Assembly: GCA_027919835.1 (NCBI GenBank)
Contig: JANVFP010000025.1
Location: 682,001-746,000, forward strand
Length of the DNA: 64,000 nucleotides
Source: Lentinula raphanica
Lineage: Eukaryota > Basidiomycota > Agaricomycetes > Agaricales > Omphalotaceae
Direction of reading: 5' to 3'
Positions 61,904 through 64,000 of the stretch are shown here, piece by piece. Under the pieces are notes generated by a model. That model had not been told where the DNA came from. It saw nothing but the letters and a program-made list of their open reading frames with translations, and ran no database searches. The first letter of the stretch is position 1. Each line of letters opens with the position of its first letter. Position numbers and translations under genes: made by a program.

Positions 61904-61911
61904 ACACGGAC
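61904..61911. repeat. Target-site duplication, right copy
   Basis: ACACGGAC directly abuts the right TIR. Confidence 0.85.
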
Positions 61912-64000
61912 ACGGTACCTCGACGGCTCTGCCACCAATCAACCCTGAATTCCGCCCTTGGGAAACTTTGGTTCCAACTTTCCTATTCCGATTCAACGGT
62001 CTTTTCGTAAGATGTAATCTCCGCGATATTACTCACTGTTCCAACAATTGTTCAATCGTCCATTGACGCTTGATCGCCGTGTCCTATTTTGGTAATTTCT
62101 TCCCACACCCTAAACTCCGTCGTCCCACTACGCCGTACAGACTCAGTCTCTCGGCGGATTGGACGAATTCTCGAGTAGTAAGTACATATCGCATCAAATC
62201 ACAGCTCTTTTTCTCTACTCGAGCTCTCTCACTCCAGCCCTACGGTGTTCTTGTCTGCTTCTGTTCTTCAAGATAACAAATCAAAAATTGAAAGCATTGA
62301 ACGTGCGAGATGTACGTACCGTCTCCTCTCCTCTGGGCAAGTAATCGAGTCGCGCGAGAGGCGGTACACGTATGTATTTGAACTTTCGAATCATCCAAGG
62401 ATAGCACTGGCAGCTGTGGGAGGATGTTTATTCACAAATCCTTGATCCCTCATTGGTTTTCCGAGAACTCTTCGACTCGCACACCCAGAATTACCTCTTC
62501 GAGTAATTCTACCGTCTCCATAAAACAGCATCATGATCAAACACACATCGGAAATTCAACGTCAACGTGCAACCATTGTCGGGCAACTTTTTCCTTCGTC
62601 CAAAACCTAGCATCTAAGTAGGACAATGAATTGGATAATTTAGCCGACTCAGTAGGAACCTCTTGCTTTTGCTTTCAAAGGCAGGCAGAAAATGTGAATC
62701 GAAGTTGGATTGTAGCACTGATCAATGATGATGTATGTACTATGACCTTGTTTTGCATGACTGATCTATTTCGAACGAAAGGGTGAAGTTCATGCTTCGT
62801 GCTGTTGGGATGCTGTAAATCGGTCAAGGCGGAATTGGTGAACACCGTCGGTTGTTCTCCAGGAGAAGGTTGTACCTAGCGGCAAAGCGTTTTGTTTGAT
62901 TCCTATAGGGCCGTATAGGTCACACCAGCCCGCTGCCGTCAGAGCTCTTGACACAACGTCCTTCAGGCTTCCTCTTTCACTCCGAGCCCATTCCGTTTTC
63001 TATCATCCCAGCCTATCGGGCCCAAGCAATGGTTCTACCTCAGCCTTCATGTAAACTAACATAAGTCAGATTCAAAAAATATCGACAGCTATTCGGCATT
63101 TTCCTTGATCCTCTACAACTCTCTACATTCCTTCGCTTCGAGCTCTGTTCATTCGCTTGAGGTTAGGCTGCGCTTGTTGAAATAATTATATACTGGTAAC
63201 TTGAATTGTTTCGACACATTCATGATGATTCCTTGCACCTCGTCCAACTGTATGTGACTGTATGCGCTTCGCTTCAAGCTGCCTTCCAACTTGAAGTGCC
63301 CAATACTAAGCATTCACCTGGCATTCACTCGGACTTATACTGAGCTTGAAAACAGTCGAATTGTCAAGATGCTATCAGGATTACAAAATCTACGGGCGCG
63401 ATGTGGAGAAAAACGGCCTTAGACTGAGCTTGAAAGTTCTCAATACGCTGAGTGAGCATCTCTAAATGCAGTATGAATGTACGCCGGGATGAAAGGAAGG
63501 AAGTTAAGCAACTTGGAATAACGCGAACCAAGTCTATGGGAACATCCGTACAAGGTATCACGAGATATTTCACTTGTCGACTGTTTCTCAGGCTACCTCA
63601 TCCTCCTAATATGATCTTCGAGTCTCGGTCGACCTCGACAAACCTCGACCCAACGAAAACGCGCGCGCGGAGCCACCCGTGGTCACTCCACAACAGAGTC
63701 GCACTAGTGCGTTGTAGCTGCCGTTGCTCCTACGGTCCTCACTCCCCTTCACTCCCTTGCAAAACGTACCATCGGCGGTCGAAGTCAGCCAAAGCTATGT
63801 ATACGATGTAAGGTAACACTGGGATTTGCTGTTTGAAATAGACTCAAATAACTGGATAGGAAGAGAATAAGAATAAGTGTTCCGCGGGGAAGAGATAAGA
63901 AGACTCAACCCATACTTTCCCGGAACATTTACACCAAGAGCTAGAGATAGGTTTGAACCTGGACTTCAAATCATCTAAAATTTCCGAGGAACAAGCGCAG
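61912..64000. other. No gene confidently recognised
   Basis: Short plus-strand frames between 62070 and 62620 have splice-like signals and could be an unrecognised gene. None shows a known motif and I could not build a phase-consistent model. The region from 62.7 kb to the end shows neither coding structure nor clear repeats. Confidence 0.4.

Noticed and set aside
1..64000. CRISPR arrays, prokaryotic defence systems, phage or biosynthetic megasynthase genes
   Set aside because: Nothing of the kind is visible; the window is ordinary gene-dense fungal nuclear DNA with unusual splicing features.

Overview
The window is nuclear DNA of a filamentous basidiomycete, most likely an agaricomycete. 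Genes are dense, lie on both strands and are cut by many short introns (mostly 45-65 bp, GT-AG). The proteins are eukaryotic and fungal: Rif1, Zn2Cys6 regulators, a Ypd1-type HPt protein, Pex8 and a PPPDE-thioredoxin-PUL protein. All exon models were built by hand from splice signals, reading phase and family motifs. Except for the carnitine acetyltransferase junction noted below, every model given with exon coordinates keeps phase from start to stop. The citrate-lyase-like, CoA-transferase and acyl-CoA synthetase genes were followed through their key motifs, but exact exon coordinates are not given for them.

Layout. 1-4.9 kb: 3' part of a RIF1 homologue (+). 6.4-8.5 kb: cyclopropane-fatty-acid-synthase-like enzyme (-). 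9.1-11.9 kb: a conserved protein of unknown function and a small secreted protein (-). 13.4-20.8 kb: two tandem paralogous Zn2Cys6 transcription factors (-). 21.8-24.1 kb: carnitine acetyltransferase with C-terminal AKL (-). 24.5-26.9 kb: PPPDE-thioredoxin-PUL protein (+). 27.0-28.1 kb: HIT hydrolase (-) and an intron-containing tRNA-Ser(GCT) next to a partial tRNA copy. 29.8-34.3 kb: mitochondrial NAD-type carrier and Pex8-like peroxin (-). 34.7-41.4 kb: a serine-rich single-pass membrane protein, a 4CL-like acyl-CoA synthetase ending AKL, and a DUF427 protein (+). 41.5-44.4 kb: Kre9/Knh1-like secreted protein and a citrate-lyase-beta-like protein (-). 44.5-48.1 kb: Cep57/Ppc89-like spindle-pole protein (+). 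48.8-56.8 kb: Ypd1-like HPt protein, 2-oxoglutarate dehydrogenase E1 and a class III CoA-transferase (-), then tRNA-Ile(AAT). 58.0-60.9 kb: F-box protein (-). 61.2-61.9 kb: a non-autonomous, hAT-like DNA transposon with an exact 8-bp target duplication. I recognise no gene in the last 2 kb.

Two functional themes stand out. Peroxisome and fatty-acid handling: carnitine acetyltransferase, Pex8 and the acyl-CoA synthetase all end in PTS1-like tripeptides. Mitochondrial CoA/C5-dicarboxylate chemistry: the citrate-lyase-like protein, 2-oxoglutarate dehydrogenase and the SUGCT-like CoA-transferase. The most unusual feature is gene architecture. Microexons of 7, 10, 13, 15, 20 and 21 nt, and possibly one of a single nucleotide, restore family-consensus motifs in at least six genes, and two introns are best explained as GC-AG.
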